From Pseudomonadaceae bacterium (GTDB lineage: Bacteria; Pseudomonadota; Gammaproteobacteria; Pseudomonadales; Pseudomonadaceae), in NCBI GenBank assembly GCA_900766265.1, contig CAAFUS010000008.1:1-64000 (forward strand): a DNA stretch of 64,000 bases. The letters are read 5' to 3'. Made by a program: the position numbers and the translations under genes. The notes under the pieces were generated by a model. That model ran no database searches. It had not been told where the DNA came from and worked only from the letters and a program-made list of their open reading frames with translations. Below, piece after piece: positions 27,041 through 35,541 of this stretch (position 1 is the first letter of the stretch; each line of letters begins with the position of its first letter).

Positions 27041-27838
27041 ATGAACCACCCAAACGCAGGAACAGCCCTCATCACCGGCGCGTCGTCCGGCATCGGCGCG
27101 ATCTACGCCGACCGTCTCGCCCGCCGCGGTTACGACCTGATTCTTGTTGCGCGCAACCGCGATCGCCTGAACGCCCTGGCCAACCGCATCACCAACGAAA
27201 CCCGTCGGGTCGTGGAAGTGCTCGACGCCGATCTGGGTGATCGGCGCTCGCTGGCCAAGGTAGAAGCCAAGCTCAAGGAAGATGCCAGCATCACGCTGCT
27301 AGTTAACAACGCCGGCATCGGTACCCACACGCCTCTGTTGCAGAGCGATGTGGAGCAGATGAGCCGGATGATCGACCTGAACGTCACCGCCCTGACGCGC
27401 CTGAGCTACGCGGCACTGCCGGGCATGGTTGCCCGCGGCCACGGCGGCATCATCAATATCTCGTCGATCGTCAGCATGGCCCCGGAAATTCTCAATGGCG
27501 TCTACGGCGGCAGCAAGGCCTTTGTCACCGCGTTCAGCCAATCGCTCAATCACGAACTCGCCGGCCAGGGAATCCAGGTTCAAGCGGTGCTGCCCGGTGC
27601 CACCGCAACCGAGTTCTGGGAGATCGGCGGCTTGCCGCTCGAGCACCTGGATCCTGCAATCGTCATGACCGCCGACCAGCTGGTCGATTCCGCGCTGAGC
27701 GACTACGACCGCGGCGAGCTGATCTCCATCCCGTCTCTGCATGATATCGAGCAATGGCGCACCTACGAGGCCAGTCGCCGCGCCATGTCCGCCCAGCTGT
27801 CTAGCAATACCCCTGCACCTCGTTATTCGACTCACTGA
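27041..27838 (+). CDS. short-chain dehydrogenase/reductase
   Basis: A 265-aa classical SDR: cofactor motif TGASSGIG near residues 13-20, NNAG, catalytic Ser in ISSIVS, then YGGSK (Tyr-x3-Lys). An Arg after the beta-2 strand (VARNRDR) suggests NADP(H). The start is ATG 27041 after GGAGCTCACC. It is the first gene of a plus-strand run with a second SDR (44 nt on), an MFS exporter and a lactonase-like protein, divergent from the GlxA-type regulator. Substrate unknown. Confidence 0.9.
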   Translation: MNHPNAGTALITGASSGIGAIYADRLARRGYDLILVARNRDRLNALANRITNETRRVVEVLDADLGDRRSLAKVEAKLKEDASITLLVNNAGIGTHTPLLQSDVEQMSRMIDLNVTALTRLSYAALPGMVARGHGGIINISSIVSMAPEILNGVYGGSKAFVTAFSQSLNHELAGQGIQVQAVLPGATATEFWEIGGLPLEHLDPAIVMTADQLVDSALSDYDRGELISIPSLHDIEQWRTYEASRRAMSAQLSSNTPAPRYSTH

Positions 27839-27881
27839 AAACCACTCACTGAAACCACTTGGAACAGAAGGAACCCTAGCC

Positions 27882-28646
27882 ATGAAACTGACTGAAAACA
27901 CCATCTTCATCACTGGCGGCACCTCGGGCATCGGCCGCGGACTTGCCGAAGCCTTCCACCGGTTGGGCAACCAGGTCATCGTAGCCGGCCGCCGCAAGGC
28001 GCTGCTGGACGAGATCGCCGCTGCCAACCCGGGGATCGACACGGTTGAACTGGACATCAACGACCCGGCCCAGATCAAAGCCGTGGCCGAGCAGGTGATC
28101 GCACGGCATCCGGGCCTGAACGTGGTGATCAACAACGCCGGCATCATGCCGTTCGATAACCCAGCATCCGGCGAGCTGGATGACGCCCAGGCGGTCGGGC
28201 TGCTGAACACCAACGTGCTCGGCCCGGTACGCGTCAGCGCGGCCTTCGTCGAGCACCTCAAGCGTCAGCCGCAAGCCTGGATCATCAACAACAGCTCGGT
28301 GCTGGCTTTCCTGCCCCTGGCCGCGACCGCGCTGTACTCGGCCACCAAGGCGGCCATTCATTCCTACACGCTGTCGCAGCGCTTCGCCCTGCGCGACACC
28401 AGCGTCGGGGTTCTGGAAATCGCACCGCCGTGGGTCGACACCGACCTGATCCACAAGAGCGGCGACCCGCGCGCCATGCCGCTCGATGCTTTCCTGAGCG
28501 AGACACTGGCCAAGCTCGAGCACGCGACCACCGAGGTGCTGGTCGACGGCGTGGTGCCGCTGCGGGCCAATGTCGGGCCGAACGAGCACGCCCTTATCAA
28601 CCAGTTCAATCAGTCGCTGGTGGACAACCCGATCCCTGTCGCCTGA
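27882..28646 (+). CDS. short-chain dehydrogenase/reductase (DltE-like)
   Basis: A 254-aa SDR with TGGTSGIGRG (~12-21), NNAGIMPF, a catalytic Ser in NNSSVLAF and YSATK. The AGRRK after beta-2 favours NADP(H). It resembles the DltE-like oxidoreductases common in soil bacteria. The start ATG 27882 follows AGAAGGAACC; the longer frame from 27741 overlaps the previous gene and is not used. It is 60 nt before the MFS gene, with a hairpin in between, so readthrough may be partial. Substrate unknown. Confidence 0.9.
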   Translation: MKLTENTIFITGGTSGIGRGLAEAFHRLGNQVIVAGRRKALLDEIAAANPGIDTVELDINDPAQIKAVAEQVIARHPGLNVVINNAGIMPFDNPASGELDDAQAVGLLNTNVLGPVRVSAAFVEHLKRQPQAWIINNSSVLAFLPLAATALYSATKAAIHSYTLSQRFALRDTSVGVLEIAPPWVDTDLIHKSGDPRAMPLDAFLSETLAKLEHATTEVLVDGVVPLRANVGPNEHALINQFNQSLVDNPIPVA

Positions 28647-28654
28647 AAAACTGC

Positions 28655-28680
28655 CGGCCGGCCCTGACTTGGGTCGGCCG
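28655..28680 (+). terminator. hairpin between SDR and MFS genes
   Basis: CGGCCGGCCC (28655-28664) pairs with GGGTCGGCCG (28671-28680), 9 of 10 positions, followed only by CTTCTGCT. It is a GC-rich hairpin without a good T-run, so an attenuating or mRNA-stabilising structure is as likely as a terminator. Confidence 0.4.
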
Positions 28681-28706
28681 CTTCTGCTCATCACAGGAGC
28701 ACGACC

Positions 28707-29894
28707 ATGAGCAACTCCATCCCGGCCCAGCCCCTGTTTGCATTGCGGCTGCTGAGCCTCGCCTATTTCATCCAGGCCGTCGGCGCCCTGTCGGTGGTCG
28801 GCAGCCTCGAAGCGATATCCCGTGAATGGGCGCTGAGCGCGTCGCAAAGCGCCTACCTGATTACCGTTTTCGGCGTGACCTTCGCGCTCGCAGCGCCGTT
28901 GCTGCAGGTCGCGCTGGGCCACCTGCCGCGCCGGCGGCAGGTGTTGCTCGGGCTTGGGCTGTTCAGCACAGCGTCCATGCTCTTTGCGTTCGCACCCAGC
29001 TACGAAGTCTTGTTGGCCTCACGCGTGTTGATGGGGATCGGCGCCGGCTTCATCGGCCCGGTGCTCGGTGCGCTCGGGTCGAACCTTGTCGAGCGGGATC
29101 AGCAGGGCAGCGCCATCGCCGTCGTACTGCTCGGGCTGAGCGTCGCGGGACTGGCGGGCATGCCGATCACCGCCTGGCTTGCTCATGTATGGGGCGCACG
29201 TAATCTCTTCATGGGCATCGGCCTAGCGGGCATGGTGACGGCCTTGCTGATTCTCTGGCGGGTGCCAAACAAAGTCGCCGGCGAGCGCGTGGCCTTTCGC
29301 AGCATGGTGGGATTGCTGACCGACCCGGGCTCGCTGAGCGCCTTGCTCGTGGTCTTCTTCGTCACCACCGGGGTGTTCTCGACCTACGCCTTTCTCACGC
29401 CAATCATCCGCAACGATTACCACGGTAATCCCGCTGACGTCTCACTGGCATTGACCGTACTGGGCGTGGCCGGCGTGCTTGGCAACCTGTTCGTAACCCG
29501 GGCGGCTCGTTACCTGAGCGCTGTGATCATGCTGGTGGCCGGGGTCGGCCTGCTGATGGCTGACGTTCTATTCATGTGGATGGCGCCATCGCAGCTCGGC
29601 TGGCTGCTGGTAGCACTTGTGCTCTGGGCCTTTGCCACGGACATCGTCTGGCCGACGCAACAACGGCGGATGGTCGAGCTGCGGCCCGAGCAGCGCGGCA
29701 TTGCGCTTGCCCTGACCGCGTCATTTCTCTTTTGCGGCATCGGGCTCGGTTCGGCGATCGCCGGTTGGGTCTACCCGGCGTACGGCTATGCGGGCCTGCT
29801 GGCCTCGTCACTGCTGTCTCTCAGCCTTGCATTGGGCTGCCTCGTGTTCTCGGAACGTTGGGTCCTGCCTGCCTCCGCAGATGCCATGGCGTGA
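28707..29894 (+). CDS. MFS efflux transporter (AraJ/Cmx type)
   Basis: A 395-aa inner-membrane protein with 12 predicted helices and the MFS A-motif region between helices 2 and 3 (LGHLPRRRQVLLG). It is similar in layout to drug:proton antiporters of the AraJ/chloramphenicol-efflux type. The start ATG 28707 follows CAGGAGCACGACC. It is in the GlxA-controlled run with two SDRs and a lactonase-like protein, suggesting export of a compound modified by these enzymes. Substrate is not predictable here. Confidence 0.9.
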   Translation: MSNSIPAQPLFALRLLSLAYFIQAVGALSVVGSLEAISREWALSASQSAYLITVFGVTFALAAPLLQVALGHLPRRRQVLLGLGLFSTASMLFAFAPSYEVLLASRVLMGIGAGFIGPVLGALGSNLVERDQQGSAIAVVLLGLSVAGLAGMPITAWLAHVWGARNLFMGIGLAGMVTALLILWRVPNKVAGERVAFRSMVGLLTDPGSLSALLVVFFVTTGVFSTYAFLTPIIRNDYHGNPADVSLALTVLGVAGVLGNLFVTRAARYLSAVIMLVAGVGLLMADVLFMWMAPSQLGWLLVALVLWAFATDIVWPTQQRRMVELRPEQRGIALALTASFLFCGIGLGSAIAGWVYPAYGYAGLLASSLLSLSLALGCLVFSERWVLPASADAMA

Positions 29895-29945
29895 CCGAAT
29901 TTCACAAACACCACTATTTCGTTATCCCAACCAGGAGAATTCCTC

Positions 29946-30797
29946 ATGAAGCAAGCAATGGCAATCTTCGCCCTGGTGGCGTCCCTTCTCGGAGGCTGGA
30001 AAGGTGCCTACGCCTCCGATGATGTCGATGTTCGTCTGTACCGACTGGACTGCGGAACCATGCATCTGGGTGATCTGACGCTGATGTCGGATTCCGGCGC
30101 CTACAAGGGCCGTTCCTATGATATCGTCGTGTCCTGCTATCTGATCAAGCATGGCGACGACTGGCTGCTCTGGGATACCGGCCTTTCCAAGGACTTCCTG
30201 GGCGGCGTAACGAGCGGGAGTTTGAAAATGGAACTCACCAAGACGCTGGTCGAGCAGCTTGAGGCGCTCGGTCTTTCTCCCGGCGACATCGACATCGTCG
30301 CCCTGTCCCACGCCCACTTCGATCATGCTGGGCAGACCGGTGACTTCCCTGACGCCACGTTGGTTTTGCAGCGCAGCGAGTATGAAGTGTTGCTTCAGGA
30401 GAAGGTGGCCAAGGCGCATTTCATCGAGCCCGGGCTGCTGCAGAGCCATGTATCCGATCCCAAGCTGAGCAAGGTCAAGTTGGTCGAAGGCAATCACGAC
30501 CTCTTTGGGGATGGTCGGGTGAAGATGATCGCATTGCCGGGGCATACCCCAGGCCACATGGCACTGGAGCTGACCCTGCGTAACGCAGGAACGGTGCTGC
30601 TATCTGGCGACCAGTGGCATTTCACCGAGAACAGACTGAGAAATCAGGTCCCGACATTCAACTTCAGCCACGACCAGACACTGGAATCATCGGAGAAGCT
30701 CGAACAGTTGGCCAGCCGTAAAGGCGTGACGTTCATCATTCAACACGAGCCTGCTGACAACGCACGGTTGCCCGCTCTTCCTGGCTATCTTGACTGA
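29946..30797 (+). CDS. exported MBL-fold hydrolase, AHL-lactonase-like
   Basis: A 283-aa metallo-beta-lactamase-fold protein with an N-terminal signal peptide (MKQAMAIFALVASLLGGW, cleavage after AYA near 23), so probably periplasmic. The metal site HAHFDH is at 122-127, with later ligands in GHTPGHM and SGDQWH. The closest family by motif is the N-acyl homoserine lactonase group (AttM/AiiA-like), whose usual members are cytoplasmic. ATG 29946 follows CCAGGAG. Lactonase activity is inferred from the family; other lactones or esters are possible. Confidence 0.85.
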   Translation: MKQAMAIFALVASLLGGWKGAYASDDVDVRLYRLDCGTMHLGDLTLMSDSGAYKGRSYDIVVSCYLIKHGDDWLLWDTGLSKDFLGGVTSGSLKMELTKTLVEQLEALGLSPGDIDIVALSHAHFDHAGQTGDFPDATLVLQRSEYEVLLQEKVAKAHFIEPGLLQSHVSDPKLSKVKLVEGNHDLFGDGRVKMIALPGHTPGHMALELTLRNAGTVLLSGDQWHFTENRLRNQVPTFNFSHDQTLESSEKLEQLASRKGVTFIIQHEPADNARLPALPGYLD

Positions 30798-31008
30798 GTG
30801 GTCCGCTGGCGCGGGTGGGTTGAAATGGCGTGTATCGCAACGGCTGCGCAGCAGTAACGGCACAGTTGTTAGCGGGCCCAGCTCACTCGTCTGGCCGGAT
30901 AAAAGAACCTCCGATCTTCCAAGTCCCCATCTGCACCTGGCCGGCACCATCGTGTGGTTGCCGGTCAGGCTTGTCCCCCGAAATAACAACCCTTAGGAGT
31001 ACTGATTC

Positions 31009-31299
31009 ATGGACACCCCGATCATTGTGGTCGCCACGATTACGCTACAGCCCGGCAGCCGTGAAGTGGCCGAAGCGGCGCTTCGCAAAGCCGTCGCACG
31101 AAGCCGCAAGGAACCTGGCTGCGACCAGTACCAGCTGCATGAAGACAGCGAGCGGCCGGACAGGTTGGTCATGATCGAGCGTTGGCGAGACGAGGCGGCG
31201 CTACAAGACCATCTTGAAGGGCCGGTCTTCCGAGAGCTGGCCGAAACGCTTGAAAGGCATATCACGCTCGACGTGATGAAGCTGTCGCTGCTGGCTTGA
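31009..31299 (+). CDS. antibiotic biosynthesis monooxygenase-domain protein (quinol monooxygenase-like)
   Basis: A 96-aa ABM-domain protein, ferredoxin-like fold, resembling YgiN. It has VVATITLQPGSREVAEAALR, EPGCDQYQLHEDSERPDRLV and ERWRDEAALQDHLEGPVF. Relatives oxidise quinols or aromatic polyketides without cofactors, or bind quinones. The ATG 31009 follows TTAGGAG. A 211-nt gap separates it from the lactonase gene, and the LysR gene beyond is convergent, so it is either the last gene of the GlxA run or a separate unit. Confidence 0.88.
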   Translation: MDTPIIVVATITLQPGSREVAEAALRKAVARSRKEPGCDQYQLHEDSERPDRLVMIERWRDEAALQDHLEGPVFRELAETLERHITLDVMKLSLLA

Positions 31300-31372
31300 A
31301 GCCGTGGCGTCTCGGCCGCCAGAACCGTGGGATGCGCTACGGGTTCTGGCAGCCGCTATTTGGCCTTGCCGT

Positions 31373-32299
31373 TCAAGCGATCAAACCCGGATCAGACGCG
31401 AGAGGCGGCAGCTCCTGTTTCAGCGGATCGAGACGACTGCGCAACAGTGCATGCAATTGCTGAACGGCCGGCGAATATTGCTTGCGATGCGGGCACACCA
31501 GGTTAAGCGGCGTGGGCTCGCCTTGATACTGAGCCAGCACTATCTCCAGCCGTCCCGCCTCTAAGTCGTCGCGTACGTCCAGCCAGGATTTGTAGACCAG
31601 TCCTTCCCCCGCAACCGCCAAGCGTCGCACGATGTCGGCGTCGTTGCTGAACAGCGGGCCAGTGACCTGTACCGTCTGATCACCTAACCGCCAGCGGTCA
31701 TGCGCGCGTCCGTTGAGCGAATACAGCAGGCAATGGTGCTGAGCAAGATCGGTGGGCGTTTGGGGCCTGCCGTTACGCTCCAAGTAATCCGGGGCGCCTA
31801 CCAAGACACGGCGATTCCAGGGAGCCAGCGCCAAGGCTACCCAACTCGCATCGTCAAACACACCGTAGCGCAGGGCAACGTCCACCGGGTCTCGAAATAC
31901 GTCGGCCACTTGATCCGATATCAGCAGGCGAAGGCTGAGTGCCGGATGCTGCCGGCGGAACTCGGAAAGCCACGGCAGCAGCAGGTTACGACCGAGATCC
32001 GACGGCGCGGAGACCTGCAGCAAGCCATGCAGTTGGGTGCTTTCCCGACGCACCCGGTCCTGGCCTTCGCGCAAGGTATCCAGCGCCTCGCGCGCAAACG
32101 GCAGGTACTGCTCACCTTCGGCAGTCAACCGCAGGCTGCGCGTGGAGCGAGCGAACAGACGGACATCCAGGTCGCGTTCGAGGCGCTTGATCGCCGCGGC
32201 CACCTGGCCCGGTAGCAGGCCGACTTCGCGGGCGACGTTGGAGAAACTGCCCAGCGCGGCTGTGCGCACGAAAAGCTGAAGGTCTTCAAACCGAACCAT
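31373..32299 (-). CDS. LysR-family transcriptional regulator
   Basis: A 308-aa LysR regulator: N-terminal winged helix (MVRFEDLQLFVRTAALGSFS, with VAREVGLLPGQVAAAIKRLE as recognition region) and a substrate-binding domain to the C-terminus. ATG 32299 is preferred: AGGTG lies upstream and the family starts this way; GTG 32305 is an alternative. It is divergent from an alcohol dehydrogenase-like gene at 32412, and a TTTCA-N9-TGAAA dyad sits right at its start. It probably controls the 32412-36195 genes. Confidence 0.92.
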   Translation of the reverse strand: MVRFEDLQLFVRTAALGSFSNVAREVGLLPGQVAAAIKRLERDLDVRLFARSTRSLRLTAEGEQYLPFAREALDTLREGQDRVRRESTQLHGLLQVSAPSDLGRNLLLPWLSEFRRQHPALSLRLLISDQVADVFRDPVDVALRYGVFDDASWVALALAPWNRRVLVGAPDYLERNGRPQTPTDLAQHHCLLYSLNGRAHDRWRLGDQTVQVTGPLFSNDADIVRRLAVAGEGLVYKSWLDVRDDLEAGRLEIVLAQYQGEPTPLNLVCPHRKQYSPAVQQLHALLRSRLDPLKQELPPLASDPGLIA

Positions 32300-32318
32300 T
32301 TTCACACCTGCGATGAAA
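32300..32318. promoter_or_regulatory. LysR-type dyad in the divergent promoter
   Basis: TTTCA (32300-32304) and TGAAA (32314-32318) form an interrupted palindrome with a T-N11-A core, the pattern of LysR sites. It abuts the LysR start codon, fitting autorepression and control of the divergent oxidoreductase gene. Confidence 0.5.
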
Positions 32319-32411
32319 GTGCTGGCGGATTTTGAGCCTTTTTCCAGAGGTATGGGAAGACGAAGATGTCCCTACGTTTCGCTTGTACCTGACCTTCAAG
32401 GATTGCCCCAC

Positions 32412-33422
32412 ATGAAAGCTATCGTCTTCACCGAATACGGCCTGTCAATCGACGACCCTCGTGCATTGTTCGACAGTGAGCTGCCAGAACCTACCCCAGG
32501 GCCGCATGACCTGCTGGTGCAGGTCAGGGCCATCGCGGTGAACCCGGTCGATACCAAGGTCCGTTCCGGCAAGGGTGCTACTGAGCAGCCCAAGGTGCTC
32601 GGCTGGGACGCGGTCGGTGTAGTGCGTGCCGTAGGCGCCGACGTGACGCTGTTCCAACCCGGCGATGAAGTCTTCTATGCCGGCGCCATCGACCGTCCAG
32701 GCAGCTACAGCGAGCTGCACCTGGTCGACGAACGTATTGTCGGGCGCAAGCCGCGCAGCCTGGACGATGCCAGTGCCGCCGCTTTGCCATTGACGTCGAT
32801 CACTGCCTGGGAACTGCTGTTCGACCGCCTGAGCATCGACGAGCAGGGTGGAGCAGGACAGAGCCTGCTGATTCTGGGCGCCGGCGGCGGCGTGGGTTCG
32901 ATCCTGACGCAACTGGCCCGCCAGTTGACCGGCCTGCAGGTGATCGGCACCGCTTCGCGCCCGGAAACCCGGGAATGGGTCGGCGCCCTGGGTGCACATC
33001 ATGTGATCGACCACAGCCGGCCGCTGGCCGAACAGCTAAAGCACATCGGCATCGAGGCGGTGGATTATGTGATCAGCCTCACCCACACCGACAGCTACCT
33101 TCCTCAACTGATCGAGGTGTTGCGGCCCCAGGGCCATCTGGCACTGATCGACGATCCGGCCGTGCTCGATGTGGTGCCGCTCAAGTGCAAGTCGCTGGCG
33201 CTGCACTGGGAGCTGATGTTCACCCGCTCGCTGTACGGGACGGACGACATGATCAAGCAGCATCAGTTGCTCAACCGTGTGGCGGAGCTGATCGACGCCG
33301 GTGTGCTTAAGACGACTGTAGGCGAGCATTTCGGCCGCATCGAGGCGGCCAACCTGCGGCGTGCCCATGCACTGATCGAAAGCGGCAAAGCCATGGGCAA
33401 GATCGTCCTGGAAGGCTTCTGA
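32412..33422 (+). CDS. zinc-type alcohol dehydrogenase-like/quinone oxidoreductase
   Basis: A 336-aa medium-chain dehydrogenase with a GroES-like N-terminal domain (VNPVDTKVRSG) and Rossmann motif GAGGGVGS near 162-169. It lacks the cysteine-rich structural zinc loop, so it belongs with the quinone oxidoreductase-like members (NADPH-dependent reduction of quinones or enones), although such proteins are often named zinc-binding ADH. I start at ATG 32412 (MKAIVFTEYG), as in the family; the Shine-Dalgarno is weak. First gene after the LysR divergent promoter. Confidence 0.9.
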   Translation: MKAIVFTEYGLSIDDPRALFDSELPEPTPGPHDLLVQVRAIAVNPVDTKVRSGKGATEQPKVLGWDAVGVVRAVGADVTLFQPGDEVFYAGAIDRPGSYSELHLVDERIVGRKPRSLDDASAAALPLTSITAWELLFDRLSIDEQGGAGQSLLILGAGGGVGSILTQLARQLTGLQVIGTASRPETREWVGALGAHHVIDHSRPLAEQLKHIGIEAVDYVISLTHTDSYLPQLIEVLRPQGHLALIDDPAVLDVVPLKCKSLALHWELMFTRSLYGTDDMIKQHQLLNRVAELIDAGVLKTTVGEHFGRIEAANLRRAHALIESGKAMGKIVLEGF

Positions 33423-33466
33423 CTTATCCATGGACCAGCGCCCGCCGCGCGGGCAGGAGACTCATC

Positions 33467-34648
33467 ATGCACATCGAAAAAGGGTTTCGCCACACACTGT
33501 TGGCCTTGGCGCTCGCCAGTCCAGTCACCTTCGCCACGCAACTCCAGCCGCTGCCGGCGAGCGCTGCGTCGGCTCGGCTGATTGGGGTGATTGACCAGGT
33601 ATTTGCATTCCATGACGCCATGCCCACCGGCGTAACCGTCAGCGAGACCGGGCGTATGTTCGTTAACTTCCCGCGCTGGGGCGACGCCGTGCCTTTCACG
33701 GTGGGTGAAATTCGAGACGGGAGGGTCCAGCCGTACCCCAATGCAGCCATCAACACCGAAGATCCGGACGACCCGGCCAAGGGATTCATCAGCGTGCAAA
33801 GCGTGGTCGCCGACGGCAAGGGACGTGTCTGGGTGCTGGACACCGCCGCGCCGGAATTCTCCACGCCGCGTCCCGGCGGCGCAAAGCTGGTCGCCATCGA
33901 CCTGGCCAGCAACCGGGTGGTCAAGACCCTGGTCTTTCCACCTGTGGTGATCCTTCCGAGCACCTATGTCAACGACATGCGCTTCGACTTCCGGGTGGGC
34001 AAGCAAGGCACGGTTTATGTAACCGATTCGTCCGTATCGGGCCCCGGCGGCATCATCGTCATGGACATCGCCAGTGGTAAAGCCAGCCGACGCCTGAGCG
34101 GCGCGGTGCAGACCTCTGTCGACCCGGACTTCGTCCCGGTCGTGGAGGGCAGACCGGCGCTACTGACCAAAGGCGCCGATGGCAAGCCGAAGGCGCTGGG
34201 GGTGGCTTCCGACGGCATCGCTTTATCGTCGGATGGAAACGACCTGTATTTCTCTCCGCTATCCAGTCGCCATCTGTACGCCGTGTCTACTGCACTGTTG
34301 CGCGACCCAGCTGTGAGCGAGGCACAGCTGCAGTCTGCCGTGCGTGATCTGGGCGAGAAGGGCGCCTCCGATGGCCTAGAGGCTGATGCCGAGGGCGCCG
34401 TTTACGCCACTGACTACGAACACAACGGGATTCGCAAGCGCCTGCCCGACGGCACTTGGCAAACCATCGTCCATGACCCGCGGGTGCTCTGGCCGGACAC
34501 CCTTTCCATCGGCCCGGACGGCTACCTGTACTTCACCGTCAACCAGCTGCATCGCTCGCCAGGCTTCAACGATGGTCAAGACCTGCGTAGCAAACCCTAC
34601 AGCCTGTTGCGGGTGAAGATCGATGCAGCGCCGGCACCTACGCACTGA
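33467..34648 (+). CDS. major royal jelly/yellow-family secreted protein
   Basis: A 393-aa exported protein: signal peptide (HTLLALALASPVTFA, cleavage near 23), then a six-bladed beta-propeller of the yellow/MRJP family. Family features are VSETGRMFVNFPRWGD, GRVWVLDTAAPEF, YVNDMRFDF, YVTDSSVSGPGGIIV and YFSPLSSRHLYAV. Insect relatives include dopachrome-conversion enzymes, and bacterial copies are often labelled L-dopachrome tautomerase-related. AGGAG precedes the ATG at 33467. It lies between a quinone oxidoreductase-like gene and a nitroreductase, consistent with quinone or catechol chemistry in the periplasm. Activity is unproven. Confidence 0.85.
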   Translation: MHIEKGFRHTLLALALASPVTFATQLQPLPASAASARLIGVIDQVFAFHDAMPTGVTVSETGRMFVNFPRWGDAVPFTVGEIRDGRVQPYPNAAINTEDPDDPAKGFISVQSVVADGKGRVWVLDTAAPEFSTPRPGGAKLVAIDLASNRVVKTLVFPPVVILPSTYVNDMRFDFRVGKQGTVYVTDSSVSGPGGIIVMDIASGKASRRLSGAVQTSVDPDFVPVVEGRPALLTKGADGKPKALGVASDGIALSSDGNDLYFSPLSSRHLYAVSTALLRDPAVSEAQLQSAVRDLGEKGASDGLEADAEGAVYATDYEHNGIRKRLPDGTWQTIVHDPRVLWPDTLSIGPDGYLYFTVNQLHRSPGFNDGQDLRSKPYSLLRVKIDAAPAPTH

Positions 34649-34732
34649 GACGGCCCCGGCCGACTTAGCTGCTGTCGGCACCATTGACTTTGGACTGTGC
34701 CCGAGACGTACGTCTGCGGGCGAGGTGAAACC

Positions 34733-35512
34733 ATGAAACCGATCATCCGCCTCGGTTACATCGACCTGAGCTTTCATGCGGCCAGTGCCGCGCTGGTGCA
34801 GCGCATACTCGAGCGCTATGGCTACGAGGTTCAGGTCAGTGCCGCGCCCCATGAAGACATGTTCCGCCGCTATGGTGCCGGCGCTGTCGACATGCTGGCC
34901 TCGGCCTGGCTGCCGGCGAGCCATGGCGACTACCTGGCGCCTTATGCCGCGCAAACACGCACGCTCGGCGTGCTGTACCGGCCTTACTGCATCTGGGGCG
35001 TGCCGGACTATGTGCCCGTCGACGCGGTACAGAGCGTCGCGGACCTCCTTCGCCCCGAGGTCGCAACACGGATGACGCGGCTGATCCAGGGCATCAATCC
35101 CGGCGCCGGCATCAGCCGCTTCTCCAGGGCGATCATTCAACAATACGGCCTCGATCGGCTCGGCTATCACTTCGAGAACGGTACTCAGGCCGATTGCTTC
35201 ATGCGCTACGAACAAGCCCATGCACGGCGCGAATGGTGCGTCGTGCCACTCTGGCATCCGCAGTTCCTTCATCACTCACACCGCATTCGCCCATTGGACG
35301 AACCCCTGGGGCTGCTCGGTGGCCAGGATGACGCAACGCTGATCGTGAGCGAGCCATTTGCCCGGGATATGCCCGTGGCATTGCTCGATGAGTTGAACCG
35401 CCTCAGTCCAGGCAACGCAGTCATCAGCGAACTTGATCACTTGATCTGCCGCGGTGGCATGTCAGCGCTGCAAGCCGCCGACGCGTGGCTGGCTCGCAGC
35501 GCTTCCCTTTGA
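34733..35512 (+). CDS. glycine betaine-type substrate-binding domain protein without signal peptide
   Basis: A 259-aa protein resembling OpuAC/ProX-type substrate-binding proteins (IIRLGYIDLSFHAASAALVQ, SAWLPASHGDYLAP, INPGAGISRFSRAI, WCVVPLWHPQFLH). Unusually, it starts directly with the mature domain: MKPIIRLGYID has no signal peptide or lipobox, and no ABC permease or ATPase gene is nearby. It may be a cytosolic ligand sensor or carrier, or have lost its export signal. The frame opens at 34697 but that adds no hydrophobic leader. It sits between the yellow-like and nitroreductase genes. Confidence 0.8.
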   Translation: MKPIIRLGYIDLSFHAASAALVQRILERYGYEVQVSAAPHEDMFRRYGAGAVDMLASAWLPASHGDYLAPYAAQTRTLGVLYRPYCIWGVPDYVPVDAVQSVADLLRPEVATRMTRLIQGINPGAGISRFSRAIIQQYGLDRLGYHFENGTQADCFMRYEQAHARREWCVVPLWHPQFLHHSHRIRPLDEPLGLLGGQDDATLIVSEPFARDMPVALLDELNRLSPGNAVISELDHLICRGGMSALQAADAWLARSASL

Positions 35513-35541
35513 AAATCACTATCTGACAGGAGAAACCACCA

